In this document: positions 1 through 7,486 of the stretch, piece after piece
Numbering within the stretch: the stretch's first letter is position 1
Layout: each line of letters opens with the position of its first letter
Assembly (NCBI GenBank): GCA_903913345.1
Contig: CAIWLA010000365.1
Location: 1-9,963 of the forward strand
DNA: 9,963 bases
Direction: 5' to 3'
Source of the DNA: an uncultured Magnetococcales bacterium
GTDB taxonomy: Bacteria > Pseudomonadota > Magnetococcia > Magnetococcales > Magnetaquicoccaceae
The notes under the pieces: model-generated
What the model was told of the DNA's origin: nothing
Seen by the model: only the letters and a program-made list of their open reading frames with translations
Database searches by the model: none
Translations under genes and position numbers: made by a program

Positions 1-6
1 CTGTCG

Positions 7-238
7 TCAGCGAATCTCCTGCATGGGGGTGCTCCTTGTCAGGCGACCAGTCTGCGAATACCCGCCAGTAATACGTTAAAACTGTGGGATCGGTTGGCGG
101 AGAGGTTGAGATGAGGGGCAATCAGCGAATCTCCTGCATGGGGGTGCTCCTTGTCAGGCGACCAGTCTGCGAATACCCGCCAGTAATACGTTAAAACTGT
201 GGGATCGGTTGGCGGAGAGGTTGAGATGAGGGGCAATC
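7..238. repeat. Perfect 115-bp tandem duplication (two copies plus 2 bases)
   Basis: Bases 7-121 and 122-236 are identical, and the match runs two bases further (tc), so the period is exactly 115. Copy 2 holds, on the minus strand, the last 27 codons and stop of the DUF4276 gene plus about 30 bases downstream. Copy 1 is a detached second copy of the same gene tail. With no mismatches the duplication looks recent, or it could be an assembly artefact. No inverted terminal repeats or transposase are visible. Confidence 0.95.
39..122 (-). pseudogene. Orphan duplicated 3' tail of the DUF4276 gene
   Basis: On the minus strand these bases encode the same 27 C-terminal residues and stop codon as the end of the DUF4276 gene just to the right (the segment beginning IAPHL and ending RRLVA). 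The fragment lies entirely inside copy 1 of the 115-bp tandem repeat. It has no start codon or ribosome binding site in that frame and lacks the family's acidic motifs, so it should be non-functional. It is a by-product of the duplication, not a separate gene. Confidence 0.8.
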
Positions 239-711
239 GCACGGGATCCGGCCATCTTTTGGTATTTTCCCCGTGTCAGCATGGTCATTTCCTCAGAGGG
301 ATTGCCTAAATGATCGGGCAGCCTGAATTTGCTGGTGTTTTGTTGCTCGGCGATGCCTTTCAACCCAAGTCCTTTCTCGACCGCTGGCAGGTCGCCCAGG
401 TAAAAACTTTCCAACTCATGACAGGCGATGCGTACCAGAACGTTTTTGTGATCCGTCTGGCGGCACAGGTCGGTCAGTTTTTGCTTGATCGCCACACAAT
501 CGCCGCCATCCTGATCGCGCAGAATGACAAAGGCCGAGTTGGGCAACTGCCAACCCTTCAAACATCTGACCAGATTTCTCTCCAGATCCTGTTTGCCATG
601 AAAAACTCGACAATAATGCTCGATTCCCAGGGGTAGAATACGGGGCAAAACACCAGTCAGCATCGCTTTGGCAGACGGTTCTTCCAGTAAAAAGACGAGT
701 GTTTTGATCAC
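154..711 (-). CDS. DUF4276 family protein, TOPRIM-like partner of the AAA ATPase
   Basis: This is a 185-residue protein that I recognise as DUF4276. Visible family landmarks are LEEPS at residues 9-13, RDQDGGDC at 65-72, ACHELESFYLGD at 96-107, LGNPSEE at 135-141 and GSRAIAPHL at 155-163. An N-terminal Glu after a hydrophobic strand, followed by a DxD motif, is the arrangement of TOPRIM nuclease folds. A metal-dependent nucleic-acid role is therefore plausible but inferred. The preferred start is the GTG at 711-709, because its GTGA overlaps the ATPase stop codon; translation from there gives VIKTLVFLLEEPS. An upstream ATG at 744 would add 11 residues inside the ATPase gene. The last 27 codons lie in the 115-bp tandem repeat. 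Partner and spacing suggest a two-component, defence-like system. The family is fairly certain; the function is not established. Confidence 0.85.
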   Translation of the reverse strand: MIKTLVFLLEEPSAKAMLTGVLPRILPLGIEHYCRVFHGKQDLERNLVRCLKGWQLPNSAFVILRDQDGGDCVAIKQKLTDLCRQTDHKNVLVRIACHELESFYLGDLPAVEKGLGLKGIAEQQNTSKFRLPDHLGNPSEEMTMLTRGKYQKMAGSRAIAPHLNLSANRSHSFNVLLAGIRRLVA

Positions 712-1888
712 GGATCCACTTCCTTGAAAAATCCGTGTTCCCACAAGTAGCCCATTTGATCTCCATCCTTCATGTAGGCCACCACCTGCGAATCGTCAGA
801 AGCGCGGCAAACTTCTGTATAGCCTTGCCTTTTTTTAAGCCAAAACACTTCGTCCACCTGGACGGCATTCAAGAATTCGGGAGAATGGGTCGAAACAAAG
901 ACCTGCCCCCCCGCCAAGCGTAAGCACGAAACTCTTCGGCCAGTTCCCAAAGCAGCTTGGGATACAATTGATTTTCCGGTTCTTCCACACAAAGGAGGGG
1001 GTGCGGTTCAGGGTCGTAGAGCAGGGTCAGATAGGCAAACATTTTGAGGGTGCCGTCAGAAATAAATCGGTCAAGAAAGGGGTCTTTGAAGGCCCCCTCC
1101 TTGAATTTCAGGAGCAGACGACCATCAATGGTCTGTTCCGGCTCAATCTGACCAATGCCCGGCACCCGCCGTTGCATCTGTGCGACGATTTTTTGGAAAA
1201 TATCCGGGTGTTCCGTATACAGGCGATGGGCGACCAGTGGAAGATTGTCTCCCGTGACTGAGAGGTGATCTGCATAACCGGGCATCCCTTTGCTGCCCAG
1301 TGCAGCCTGGATGTTCAAATCGGAAATATGCCAGTTTTCAATTAATTGGCGCAATTTGTTGGCTGCTTCAAAGCGTTGAAATTGTCCCAGGCCCTTGAGT
1401 GCCAGAATATCCGCCTTGTCCAGTTTCTGGGATTCTCGGATTGTGTCCCAACTGTCTGCCCCGTATGACATGGCATAACCGTTACCTCGTTTGAATTCCA
1501 GGAGAGGAACGCGTACAGCGCGTTGTGATGCTGTAGATCTGTAATACAATCCTTCTTGTGCAACAACCACCTTGCTGCCTTCCAGCACGATTTCGACATG
1601 ATAGATGACCAGTCTTTCCTCACCCGCAATCGGCGTCCGCAATGTTAATTCAATCAGGATCGTCCTTTCTTCCGCTTCTCGACTGATGACCTCGTTGAAT
1701 CCACCCTGTGTTTGCAAAGCGGTCGTCACATTGTAGGTCAGACAATCTTTCAGAAAACCAAACACATCAAACAATGTCGATTTTCCGGTGCCATTGGCAC
1801 CGATCACCACGCAAAAGGCGGGGATGTTCTCCAGGGTGACATCCTGGAATGTTTTGAAATTTTTCAGGCGGATGCGTTCAATTTTCAT
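708..1888 (-). CDS. SMC/RecF-like AAA family ATPase, apparent frameshift near 906-912
   Basis: The N-terminus is typical of the AAA_21/AAA_15 OLD-like group (MKIERIRLKNFKTF), with Walker A GANGTGKST at residues 30-38. An ABC/SMC-like signature region SDGTLKMFAYLTLL (277-290) and Walker B LLCVEEPENQLYP (298-310) follow. The frame then breaks: read as given, it leaves the family sequence at a run of seven C on the plus strand (906-912) and stops at 869 after 339 residues. The continuation QVFVSTHSPEFLNAV, which carries the conserved His-switch, is intact in another frame and ends at 708. One extra G would rejoin the parts into about 393 residues. The start is set by AGGAG at 1899-1895. The gene overlaps prmC by 11 bases and the DUF4276 start by 4. 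The ATPase/TOPRIM-like pairing recalls PARIS (AriA/AriB) and AbiL/RloAB-type systems; function here is inferred. Confidence 0.85.
906..912 (-). other. Homopolymer G7 tract (minus strand) at the ATPase frameshift
   Basis: Seven consecutive C on the plus strand (G on the coding strand) lie exactly where the ATPase reading frame switches. With seven G the protein reads RAYAWRGGRS and terminates 11 codons later. With eight it would read RAYAWRGGQVFVSTHS and restore the conserved motif. Possible explanations are a sequencing or assembly indel, a fixed recent mutation, or phase-variable slippage. Confidence 0.7.
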
Positions 1889-2783
1889 GCGTTTCTCCTG
1901 TGGCGTGATCCTTGTACCCGACCACCACCCGCGGCCGCCGCCCATAATCCAGCCGCAGGGCGACATCCCGCAACCCGGCCGCCGTCAGAAAGCCCGCCAC
2001 CGCATCCCCCTGGGTCGCCCCGATCTCCAGGGCCAATAGACCCCCCTCCGCCAGAAAAGGGATCACCTCGCCCGGCAGACGCCGCAACAACGTCAAACCG
2101 TCGTGGCCGCCGTCCAGGGCGCAACGGGGTTCCCAGACCGACACCTCCGGATCCAGTCGGGCCAGCTCGTCCGTGGCAATGTAGGGGAGATTGGCGACAA
2201 TGACCTGGAAACGTTTTGTGGCATGAAGAGGGGTGCGCAACGGTTGCGCCAGGTCGCCCGGCAAGAGCGTGACCCGCGCCAGACAACCCAGTTGCCGGGC
2301 ATTGTGTTCGGCAACCGCCAGGGCGGCGGAGGACAGATCCACGCCGACACCCACGGCATCGGGATAGGCCAACAACAGGGTACACAACACGGCACCACTG
2401 CCCACGCCTATTTCCAGTATCTCCAGGGGAACGGTCTGCTGCTCAGGGGGGAAGGCGTCCAACACCGCCTCGATCAATAATTCGGTCTCCGGGCGGGGCA
2501 CCAATACATCCGAGGTGACCATGAACTCGTGCTGCCAAAAAGAACGACGACCCAAAATGAGAGCCACCGGTTCCCGCCGCGCCCGGCGTTGCACGTGCCG
2601 CTTGAAGAGGGCCAACTCCTCCCCGACGACCGGTCGGTTCGGATCCAGAAACAACCCCAGACGCTCCATCCCCAACGCATCGGCCAGGAGCAGATCACTG
2701 TCCAGGCGGGGTGTGTCAATACCGCGTTGCTGCAACCACGGAACGCTCCACTCCTGCAAGAGTCGAATCGTCCACAAAATCAA
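1878..2783 (-). CDS. prmC: Release factor glutamine methyltransferase (PrmC/HemK)
   Basis: PrmC transfers a methyl group from S-adenosylmethionine to the Gln of the GGQ motif in release factors RF1 and RF2, in the cytoplasm. The 301-residue length fits the family. A helical N-terminal substrate domain (about 1-90) is followed by VLVPRPETELLIE at 94-106, SAM-binding motif I EIGVGSG at 124-130, the catalytic N-x-P-Y motif as NLPY at 198-201, and EPRCALDGGHDGL at 218-230. Most PrmC proteins have NPPY, so NLPY is a variant. The likely start is a TTG at 2783-2781 whose TTGA overlaps the stop of the M23 gene; no good ribosome binding site is seen, which suggests translational coupling. A second TTG two codons on is an alternative. 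The 3' end overlaps the ATPase gene by 11 bases. The usual neighbour prfA is not in the window. Confidence 0.92.
   Translation of the reverse strand: MILWTIRLLQEWSVPWLQQRGIDTPRLDSDLLLADALGMERLGLFLDPNRPVVGEELALFKRHVQRRARREPVALILGRRSFWQHEFMVTSDVLVPRPETELLIEAVLDAFPPEQQTVPLEILEIGVGSGAVLCTLLLAYPDAVGVGVDLSSAALAVAEHNARQLGCLARVTLLPGDLAQPLRTPLHATKRFQVIVANLPYIATDELARLDPEVSVWEPRCALDGGHDGLTLLRRLPGEVIPFLAEGGLLALEIGATQGDAVAGFLTAAGLRDVALRLDYGRRPRVVVGYKDHATGETHEN
1895..1899 (-). promoter_or_regulatory. Ribosome binding site fixing the ATPase start
   Basis: AGGAG on the minus strand lies six bases upstream of the ATG at 1888-1886 and inside the 3' end of prmC. It decides in favour of the MKIERIRLKNF start over an upstream ATG at 1966, which would add 26 residues read out of frame from prmC coding sequence. 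Confidence 0.75.
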
Positions 2784-4672
2784 TCGTCCGTGTCGTCGGA
2801 TTTGGGCAAGGCCGCCACCCTGGTGGTCTCCTCGGTGTGCAACAGGGCCAATACCCGACCGGTCTGCAAACGAAAATCATCGGCATATTTAACCAGGATC
2901 GGATTGGCCGTCACCTGCTGAATGGAGAGCGGATTGACCTGGGCCTCATGCACCCGGACCTCATAATGGAGATGCGGACCCGTGGCCGACCCCGTGGCTC
3001 CGACCCGACCAATCATCTCACCCTGCTTGATCCGGGAACCCACCTGCAAACCATGGCCAAACGCGCTCAAATGGGCATACGCCGTGCTGTAGGTGTCATT
3101 GTGGCGAATCGTGATAAACTGCCCATACTCCCCTTTTCGGCCAATAAAGGTGATCCGCCCATCCCCCGCCGCCCGTACCGGGGTGCCCTGGGGAGCCGCA
3201 TAATCCACCCCCTTGTGCGCACGGGTGAAACCAAAAATGGGATGTGGGCGATTTCTGGAAAAGAGCGAGGAGATGCGCGTGAAATCCACCGGGGCACGAA
3301 TGAACAGCTTGCGAATGCTCTGACCCTTGGCATCATAATAACCGGTATTGCCAGCCGGGTCCGTATAATGAAAAACCTGCAACAGACGACCCTGATTGAT
3401 AAATTCTGCCGCCACAATCTCCCCATCCCGTTCCCGACGACCATGATAATACTTGGTCTCGTAGACCACACGGAACCGGTCGCCCGCATGAATATCCCGT
3501 GTAAAATCAATATCCCATTCAAACAAATTGGCCAATTTGCTGACCATGGCGTGGGACAGCCCGGCACTCTGGCCCGCCAGGAAGAGCGATCCCTCCTCAC
3601 CAATGGTGCCCGATACCTGTCTCAGTTGGGTATCGAACTGTTTCTTCTGAACATGGGGTTGAAAGGGGGCACCGTCACGCGGGCGCATGATCCAGAGCAG
3701 CGTGTCTGGATCCATGGAGTAGGCCACGCCGAGCAGTTGCCCTTTGTGGTCCATGGAGAGACGGACTTCATTGCCCGGTTTCATCATGCGCGCCAGATTG
3801 AAGGCCGGTCGGGAGGCCTCTGCCACCTGGTAGGCCGTGGCCTGATTGATCCCGTGTCGGGCCAACAGAGTGGTCAACAGATCATCCGGTTGCACCCTGT
3901 CGCGCACTTGCCGGGGGGAACCACTGAACAGATCCCGAACATGCAACGGCATGGCCTGAGTGGCCGTCGATGCCAACTGCACAACGGGCAGAGCAGACTC
4001 TTTGCCCTTGGCTCCCGGCGGTGGAACCTTCTGGATCTCGGTCACCAACGCGCCATTCTCTCTGCGCGCGACATGCAACGTCCGGGTCTCATCCATGGCA
4101 CACGAGAGCGAGGCCAAATGGTTGTTTTGGTCAAAGGTCAACTTGAGCAGTTTGCCCAACGGAAACGGGCGCATCAGATGGCCCACCCCGTACCGCTTGG
4201 CCACGGCATTTCCCTCGCGGGCGGCGTCCAGAGCGGTCTTTCGTTCCACACCATGACGTTGCAATATACTGAACAAAGTGTCGTCGCTCTGCACCTGCTC
4301 GATGACGGCATGGGTGATGCCCAGATCCATTTTCAGCGCAGGTCTTCCCTCCGTGCCCGTGGTCCTCGGCAAAGAGGTCAGCAAGGCCGATCCGGGCACC
4401 GATCGAGCCGCCTTGTTCTCCTCACGCAGTGCCTCACCCCGCAACAGCCACGTCAAATAGTCAGAGGCACTGTTGTAATTGTGCTGGGTACTGGCGTTCG
4501 ACACCTGCTGCATCATGACCAACGTCAGGGAGACCACGGCGATCAGGACAAGGAGCAACCGACGCGCAGGAGAGACATTCGATCGGCCCAAGGCCATCGG
4601 ACGTAACACCACCGGGATGAGATGATCTCTGTCGATATAGGGGGACCGATAATGTTTCCAGGAAACGGGCAT
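2780..4672 (-). CDS. M23 family (LytM-type) peptidoglycan endopeptidase, MepM-like, membrane-anchored
   Basis: This 630-residue zinc metallopeptidase is predicted to cut peptide cross-links in periplasmic peptidoglycan. A basic stretch and one hydrophobic segment (about 38-54, RRLLLVLIAVVSLTLV) act as an N-terminal anchor. Two related LysM/OapA-like units follow, at about 125-190 (DDTLFSILQRHGV) and 258-320 (DDLLTTLLARHGI). A Csd3/MepM-type intermediate domain covers about 345-470. The LytM domain begins near 475, with zinc ligands H486 and D490 (HKGVD) and H569 (HLH), plus catalytic histidines H534 and H567, so it should be active. The start is the ATG at 4672; the preceding bases contain only a weak GAAGG. 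It is the first gene of the tightly overlapping block M23-prmC-ATPase-DUF4276. A candidate promoter lies upstream at 4843-4815. The closest named relatives are MepM/YebA-type proteins; I give no symbol because orthology is not proven. Confidence 0.9.
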   Translation of the reverse strand: MPVSWKHYRSPYIDRDHLIPVVLRPMALGRSNVSPARRLLLVLIAVVSLTLVMMQQVSNASTQHNYNSASDYLTWLLRGEALREENKAARSVPGSALLTSLPRTTGTEGRPALKMDLGITHAVIEQVQSDDTLFSILQRHGVERKTALDAAREGNAVAKRYGVGHLMRPFPLGKLLKLTFDQNNHLASLSCAMDETRTLHVARRENGALVTEIQKVPPPGAKGKESALPVVQLASTATQAMPLHVRDLFSGSPRQVRDRVQPDDLLTTLLARHGINQATAYQVAEASRPAFNLARMMKPGNEVRLSMDHKGQLLGVAYSMDPDTLLWIMRPRDGAPFQPHVQKKQFDTQLRQVSGTIGEEGSLFLAGQSAGLSHAMVSKLANLFEWDIDFTRDIHAGDRFRVVYETKYYHGRRERDGEIVAAEFINQGRLLQVFHYTDPAGNTGYYDAKGQSIRKLFIRAPVDFTRISSLFSRNRPHPIFGFTRAHKGVDYAAPQGTPVRAAGDGRITFIGRKGEYGQFITIRHNDTYSTAYAHLSAFGHGLQVGSRIKQGEMIGRVGATGSATGPHLHYEVRVHEAQVNPLSIQQVTANPILVKYADDFRLQTGRVLALLHTEETTRVAALPKSDDTDD

Positions 4673-4814
4673 GGCCTTCGTTCACTTACCTGTATCAGAT
4701 TGGCGTAACACCCAAGCAAAACAGACCCGTTGAACGGAAGCCATTCTGGACCCATCCCGCACGAATGAATGTTGACTGCCTTGTTGAAAGACCCCGACAT
4801 CCAACCAACGGATC

Positions 4815-4843
4815 CTTCTATTACACAAAAGAGGCGTTGTCAA
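4815..4843 (-). promoter_or_regulatory. Candidate sigma70-type promoter for the M23-prmC-ATPase-DUF4276 operon
   Basis: A perfect -35 hexamer TTGACA (4843-4838) overlaps the trmFO stop codon. It is followed after 17 bases by TAGAAG (4820-4815), a 4-of-6 match to the -10 consensus. A transcript from here would carry a leader of roughly 135 bases before the ATG at 4672. The rest of the 167-base gap (4673-4839) shows no ORF or convincing terminator. Confidence 0.35.
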
Positions 4844-6165
4844 GCCATTTTTTGTCTCATCCACTGCTGCAAGTCATCCAATGCCCGCTGACTCAGAGCG
4901 GCTTTCCGGTCTGTTTTGCGGGTTTTTTGCGCCAGGTCTGGAAACAGGCCAAAATTAATGTTCATGGGTTGAAAGTCGGCTCCGATGGCACCGGAAATGA
5001 CATGGGTCAACAGGGCACCATGGGCGGTGGTGGGCGGCGGGGGCGAAGGGAGTTGACCCGAACCTGCCCACTCCGCCAAAAACAGACCCGCCAGCAGACC
5101 ACTGGCCGCCGACTCCACATAGCCTTCCACCCCGGTCATTTGCCCGGCAAAAAAGAGCGAGGGACGGCTTTTCAGGCGCAGATGGGTATCCAACAAACGG
5201 GGACTGTCGATGAACAGGTTGCGGTGAATGGCCCCAAGACGCATAAACTCCGCCTGCTCCAGACCGGGAATGGACCGAAACAGGGTCCGCTGTGCCGGCC
5301 AGGTGAGTTTGGTTTGAAATCCCACCATGTTCCACAATGTGCCCAATTGGTTGTCCTGCCGCAATTGCACCACGGCATGGGGACTCTTGCCCCCCTGATG
5401 CGGATTGAACAGACCAACCGGCTTCATTGGGCCATAGCGCAGCGTCTCCCGGCCCCGGGCGGCCATCACCTCAATCGGCAGACATCCCTCAAAATAGCTC
5501 TCTTTTTCAAAGGGCTTGAACGGGGTCTGTTCGCCGGTCAACAGCCCCTCCACAAAGGTCTCGTATTGCCCTTGATCCAGGGGACAATTGATATAGTCAT
5601 CCCCCCCCTTGTCATAGCGGGATTGTTTCCAACATTTTGTAAAATCGATGGATTCCAGCGATACAATCGGGGCGATGGCATCAAAGAAGGAGAGATGAGG
5701 CCCCAACAACGCCTCCAGCCAGCGGGCCAGGGCCGGGGAGGTCAAGGGACCGGTGGCCAGCAGGGTGAGGCCATCCTCCGGGGGTTGTTCCAACTCGGTG
5801 CGGATCAGGGTGACACAGGGATGGTGGGCCAACTGTTCCGTGATCCAGGCCGCGAACCCCTCCCGGTCCACGGCCAGGGCACCACCGGCCGGCAGGCGGT
5901 GCCGGGCCGCCGAGGCCATGATCAGACTGTCCAGCAGGCGCATCTCCTGATGGAGCAGACCCACCGCATTATGGATCGCGTCATCCGAACGCAGCGAGTT
6001 GGAACAGACCAGTTCGGCACAATGGCCGCTGTGATGGGCGGGTGTGGTCTGTTCCGGGCGCATCTCGTACAGTCGCACGGGAATCTGGCGACGGGCCAAC
6101 TGCCAGGCTGCCTCGGAGCCGGCCAGTCCGGCCCCGACAATATGAATGGTGGGCAAGGTGCTCAT
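4840..6165 (-). CDS. trmFO: Methylenetetrahydrofolate--tRNA-(uracil-5-)-methyltransferase TrmFO
   Basis: TrmFO makes 5-methyluridine at position 54 of the tRNA T-loop, using methylene-tetrahydrofolate as carbon donor and FAD/NAD(P)H as reductant. The 441-residue product is full length. It opens with the FAD-binding dinucleotide motif [14 protein letters not shown] (11-24) and has YEMRP at 33-37. The [11 protein letters not shown] segment contains C54, and [14 protein letters not shown] contains C228; these match the two functional cysteines of Bacillus subtilis TrmFO (C53 and C226). The [18 protein letters not shown] signature is also present. The ATG at 6165 is preceded by AAGGA at good spacing. 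The hemW gene lies upstream on the same strand, separated by a hairpin-repeat spacer. The TTGACA of a candidate downstream promoter overlaps its stop codon. Identity is confident. Confidence 0.95.
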   Translation of the reverse strand: MSTLPTIHIVGAGLAGSEAAWQLARRQIPVRLYEMRPEQTTPAHHSGHCAELVCSNSLRSDDAIHNAVGLLHQEMRLLDSLIMASAARHRLPAGGALAVDREGFAAWITEQLAHHPCVTLIRTELEQPPEDGLTLLATGPLTSPALARWLEALLGPHLSFFDAIAPIVSLESIDFTKCWKQSRYDKGGDDYINCPLDQGQYETFVEGLLTGEQTPFKPFEKESYFEGCLPIEVMAARGRETLRYGPMKPVGLFNPHQGGKSPHAVVQLRQDNQLGTLWNMVGFQTKLTWPAQRTLFRSIPGLEQAEFMRLGAIHRNLFIDSPRLLDTHLRLKSRPSLFFAGQMTGVEGYVESAASGLLAGLFLAEWAGSGQLPSPPPPTTAHGALLTHVISGAIGADFQPMNINFGLFPDLAQKTRKTDRKAALSQRALDDLQQWMRQKMA

Positions 6166-6201
6166 TGGTTTCCTTTTTCTGCAATCTTGTTTATTGCGGG
6201 T

Positions 6202-6267
6202 CCAGGGGGATCATCCCCCTGGTGGGGTCCAGGGGCAACGCCCCTGGTGGGGTTCGGGGCGAAGCCC
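6202..6267. repeat. Cluster of G/C-rich hairpin (REP-like) repeats between hemW and trmFO
   Basis: A unit of about 27 bases occurs two full times and once in degraded form. Hairpin 1 (6202-6222) pairs CCAGGGGGA with TCCCCCTGG around a 3-base loop. Hairpin 2 (6229-6247) pairs CCAGGGGC with GCCCCTGG around AAC. A third, shorter one (6257-6267) pairs GGGC with GCCC around GAA. The units are joined by TGGGGT. No U-run follows on either strand, so this is not a standard intrinsic terminator. It resembles dispersed intergenic hairpin repeats seen in some proteobacterial genomes; that comparison is from memory. It lies in the 139-base gap 6166-6304, in the likely trmFO leader. Confidence 0.8.
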
Positions 6268-6304
6268 AGTTGATGCAACCTTAAAGATCAATGTCAAAAA
6301 CCGA

Positions 6305-7486
6305 TCATAACAATGCCAACAGAATGGAATCCAAGAGCGGCATCCCCTGATCGGTCAAGCGCAGCCGGTCTCTCTCCACCTGGACCCATCCGGCCTCCTG
6401 CCAGTGGCCGATTCGGGTGGCATGGCGTTCGACCAGATCCAATCCGGTCAGTTGTTGATACAGAGCCAGCTCCACCCCCACGGCCTGACGCAACCCCATC
6501 AGCAAACACTCGCGCCCGGCCTCGGTGGATGAAACGGGCTGGTGGTGTAAAAGGGGATGTGGTTCTCCGTCTGTGGCCTCCCGTGCCAGGAGGGCCATAT
6601 AGCTCTCCACCGTTGCGGGATTTCGCGTGCGCCAGATGCGACCCGTGGCATCGGTCCACTTGCCGTGGGCCGCACAGCCAATGCCCAGATAGTCGCCAAA
6701 CGACCAATAGTTGACATTATGGCGACAGGCAAAACCCGGTTGGGCAAAATTGCTCGTCTCATAGGCCACCCAGCCCCCCCCGGCCAGTTGTGCCCGCGTT
6801 TGCTGGAACAAAACGGCTTCCACCTCTTCCCCCACAGCCAACCAGTCGCCCTTTTGGTGCCGCCCAAAAAAGGGTGTCCCCGGTTCAATGGCCAGTGGAT
6901 AGCAGGAGAGGTGGTGCGGATGCCAGGTCATGGCCTCCGTCAACTCCCCTGCCCACCCCTCTGGCGTCTGACCCGGTGTGGCATAGATGAGATCCAGATT
7001 GAAGGCGGCAAAACCCACCTGGACCGCATGATGAATGGCTTGCCGCGCTGTGGCAAGGGTATGGGGGCGTTCCAGAAAGTGCAAACGGGCCGCGTCGAAG
7101 GCCTGCACCCCCAGGCTGAGACGTTGAATACCCATCTGCCGCCAATCCCGCATCTTGGCCAGGCTGGCCGACTCCGGGTTGGCCTCCAGGGTGATTTCAC
7201 AATCGGCCACCACGGGCCACAGGGCCAGAATGGCCTCCAACAGGCCAGCCATGGTCTGGGAGGCCAGCAACGAGGGGGTGCCTCCCCCGATAAAAATCGC
7301 ACTCAAAGGTCGGGGATCGTCGGCCCATTGCCGGCGGCGCAGAGACAACTCCCGCTGAACCGCCGCCAGATACTGCCCTTCGGGCAGGCGGGTCATCGCA
7401 CTGGAATGAAAATCACAGTAGGGACATTTGCGCCGGCAAAAGGGTATATGCAGATAGAGGGTCAGGGGCGGCAATGGCATGATCAT
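6305..7486 (-). CDS. hemW: HemW, radical SAM heme chaperone (formerly called coproporphyrinogen III oxidase-like)
   Basis: The 393-residue length is typical. The N-terminus has the radical-SAM cluster motif CxxxCxYC (C17, C21, C24, then DF), which binds a [4Fe-4S] cluster and SAM. It is followed by the GGGTPS glycine motif at 67-72, LEANPES at 100-106 and LSLGVQAF at 123-130. The motif HNVNYWSFGDYLGIG (256-270) is characteristic of HemW as opposed to true HemN, which has a longer N-terminal extension. HemW is thought to bind heme and deliver it to respiratory proteins; the older oxidase name is generally not supported. The ATG at 7486 is used, with another ATG two codons on; no clear ribosome binding site precedes either. 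The gene is divergent from the plus-strand cassette and upstream of trmFO on the same strand. Confidence 0.93.
   Translation of the reverse strand: MIMPLPPLTLYLHIPFCRRKCPYCDFHSSAMTRLPEGQYLAAVQRELSLRRRQWADDPRPLSAIFIGGGTPSLLASQTMAGLLEAILALWPVVADCEITLEANPESASLAKMRDWRQMGIQRLSLGVQAFDAARLHFLERPHTLATARQAIHHAVQVGFAAFNLDLIYATPGQTPEGWAGELTEAMTWHPHHLSCYPLAIEPGTPFFGRHQKGDWLAVGEEVEAVLFQQTRAQLAGGGWVAYETSNFAQPGFACRHNVNYWSFGDYLGIGCAAHGKWTDATGRIWRTRNPATVESYMALLAREATDGEPHPLLHHQPVSSTEAGRECLLMGLRQAVGVELALYQQLTGLDLVERHATRIGHWQEAGWVQVERDRLRLTDQGMPLLDSILLALL

Noticed and set aside
1..240. CRISPR array at the left end
   Set aside because: There are only two units, 115 bases long, directly abutting with no spacers, and they carry the end of a protein-coding gene; this is a simple tandem duplication.
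2711..4606. Plus-strand open frame of 631 codons opposite the M23 gene
   Set aside because: The minus-strand frame encodes a complete M23 peptidase with all zinc ligands; the plus frame is a GC-rich shadow with no recognisable motifs.
6202..6267. Rho-independent terminator for hemW
   Set aside because: The hairpins are strong but no T-run follows on either strand, and the repeated layout fits an intergenic repeat better.
4765..6273. Plus-strand open frame of 502 codons opposite trmFO
   Set aside because: Shadow of an unmistakable TrmFO; the composition is Gly/Gln/Arg-rich and has no domain signature.
6292..6297. TTGACA on the minus strand upstream of trmFO as a -35 element
   Set aside because: No acceptable -10 hexamer occurs at 16-18 bases downstream, so I did not call a promoter.
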